DNA of 34,132 nt, from contig NZ_PXWF02000339.1 of NCBI RefSeq assembly GCF_003011895.2, positions 1 to 34,132 of the forward strand, given 5' to 3'. The notes beneath the pieces were generated by a model that saw only the letters and a program-made list of their open reading frames with translations, was not told the DNA's origin and ran no database searches. The stretch comes from Massilia glaciei. GTDB lineage: Bacteria > Pseudomonadota > Gammaproteobacteria > Burkholderiales > Burkholderiaceae_D. Both the position numbers and the translations under genes were made by a program. Positions 33,342 to 34,132 of the stretch are shown here, piece after piece (the first letter of the stretch is position 1; each line of letters begins with the position of its first letter).

Positions 33342-34132
33342 CGAACTGTCGAGCCTGCAATCGCTGCTGCTCTCGCCGCTGGCCGTCATCGGCGCCGGCC
33401 TCATGCTCGCGCAGATCCTCGGCCTGCTGCTGCACGCGCGCGGCATCCCCAAATTGTACGGCGCCGTCATCGCCGGGCTGGCGCTCGGCACCAGCGGCTT
33501 CGGGCTGGTCGACGCGCCCCTGATCGCGCTGTTCCAGGAACTGTTCAACGCGGCAGCGGCGCTGGTGTTGTTCGAGGTCGGCCGCAAGATGGACCTCGAC
33601 TGGCTGTGGAACAGCGGGCGCCAGGGCGCCAGCCTGGTCGCCGCCAGCGTGCTGCGCGGGGTGGCGACCATGTTGTGCCTGGCCGCGTTCGGCCTCGGAT
33701 GGGGCGAGGCCGCCTTCATCGGCGCCATCATGATCGCCGTCAATCCGATCATCTTCTCATCGATGGTGTCGGACTCGAACGCCAGCGGCGTGGCGACCTA
33801 TTCGAGCGCCAACATGGTCGGCCTGAGCAACCTGATCGCCCTGCTCGCGGTCGGCATCGCCTTGTCCTGGTTGAAAAGCAACGACGTCGATGCGGGTGCG
33901 GGCTTCGTGCAAGAGCTCAGCCGCCAGATCTTCAAGCTGGCGATGGGCGCGTTGATCGCGGTCGTCTGCTACGGCCTGTACGCCGCGGCGACCCGCGTCA
34001 GCCGGGCCCATGCGAGCACGCGGCCGGGCATACTGCTCGCCGCGCTGCTGATGGACCTCGGGCTGTGCTCGATCAGCGCCTCGAGCGCCTTGCTCTCGCT
34101 GCTGCTCATGGGCCTGATGCTGCGCAACGCGT
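33334..34132 (+). CDS. Cation:proton antiporter, CPA2/NhaP-like (partial, C-terminus outside window)
   Basis: 266 residues visible, starting MNDELSSLQSLLLSPLAVIG. Multiple membrane helices with the pattern of Na+/H+ exchangers (PF00999): LVLFEVGRKMDLDWLW corresponds to the conserved LxLFxxGLxLD region, and FIGAIMIAVNPIIFSSMV to the ion-binding helix region. A GVATYSSANMVGLSNLIALL segment follows. ATG at 33334 has GGGAG 7 bases upstream and overlaps the preceding gene's end. It likely exchanges Na+ or K+ for protons. The usual C-terminal part, possibly with a regulatory domain, lies beyond the window. Confidence 0.75.
   Translation, partial: MNDELSSLQSLLLSPLAVIGAGLMLAQILGLLLHARGIPKLYGAVIAGLALGTSGFGLVDAPLIALFQELFNAAAALVLFEVGRKMDLDWLWNSGRQGASLVAASVLRGVATMLCLAAFGLGWGEAAFIGAIMIAVNPIIFSSMVSDSNASGVATYSSANMVGLSNLIALLAVGIALSWLKSNDVDAGAGFVQELSRQIFKLAMGALIAVVCYGLYAAATRVSRAHASTRPGILLAALLMDLGLCSISASSALLSLLLMGLMLRNA

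Overview
The window is about 34 kb of high-GC bacterial chromosome. Gene content (a PrsT-type TPR lipoprotein of PEP-CTERM/exosortase loci, TonB receptor, PBP1A-type synthase, DsbG-like protein, FabI, DUF2795, DUF4142 and DUF5985 proteins) suggests a Gram-negative betaproteobacterium, most likely Oxalobacteraceae (Massilia/Duganella/Janthinobacterium-like). The lineage is inference from gene content; there is no rRNA or tRNA here. No CRISPR array, phage or full insertion sequence was seen.

Layout. 1-5.3 kb: edge of an exopolysaccharide/PEP-CTERM locus, with a partial polymerase/ligase-like membrane protein and prsT on the minus strand and a TviB-type nucleotide-sugar dehydrogenase diverging from them. 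5.3-5.5 kb: a telomere-like hexamer array and a hairpin between convergent genes. 5.5-10.2 kb: a minus-strand prkA - yeaH (DUF444) - spoVR stress operon. 10.3-12.6 kb: a TonB-dependent siderophore receptor with a clear terminator and a Fur-box-overlapped promoter. 12.9-18.4 kb (minus strand): a bifunctional PBP1A-like synthase, two tandem substrate-binding-protein paralogues, and a dsbG-like gene with an in-frame TGA. 18.7-21.2 kb (plus): DUF2795 and DUF4142 pieces that look like one broken gene, a MaoC hydratase, a small unknown protein and a histidine phosphatase. 21.3-23.5 kb: a third binding protein, an orphan ABC ATPase with degenerate motifs, and a small acidic protein. 23.9-28.9 kb: a serine beta-lactamase-like hydrolase, fabI, and a rifampicin-phosphotransferase-like enzyme. 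29.2-34.1 kb: a putative Na+/H+ antiporter, small membrane proteins, a DUF5985 pair with a possible winged-helix protein, an exported unknown protein, and the start of a CPA-type antiporter.

Two layers of non-coding structure cut across the genes. First, a palindromic element of about 160-170 bp occurs three times, plus one solo end. Each full copy begins exactly at the TAG stop codon (YTAG) of an adjacent gene, so it looks like a MITE-like element that also acts as a gene-end hairpin. Second, many gaps carry their own short tandem repeat (6, 10, 12, 17 or 18 bp units), usually starting within a few bases of a stop codon. These two patterns, plus the broken dsbG and DUF2795/DUF4142 genes, are the most unusual parts of the window.
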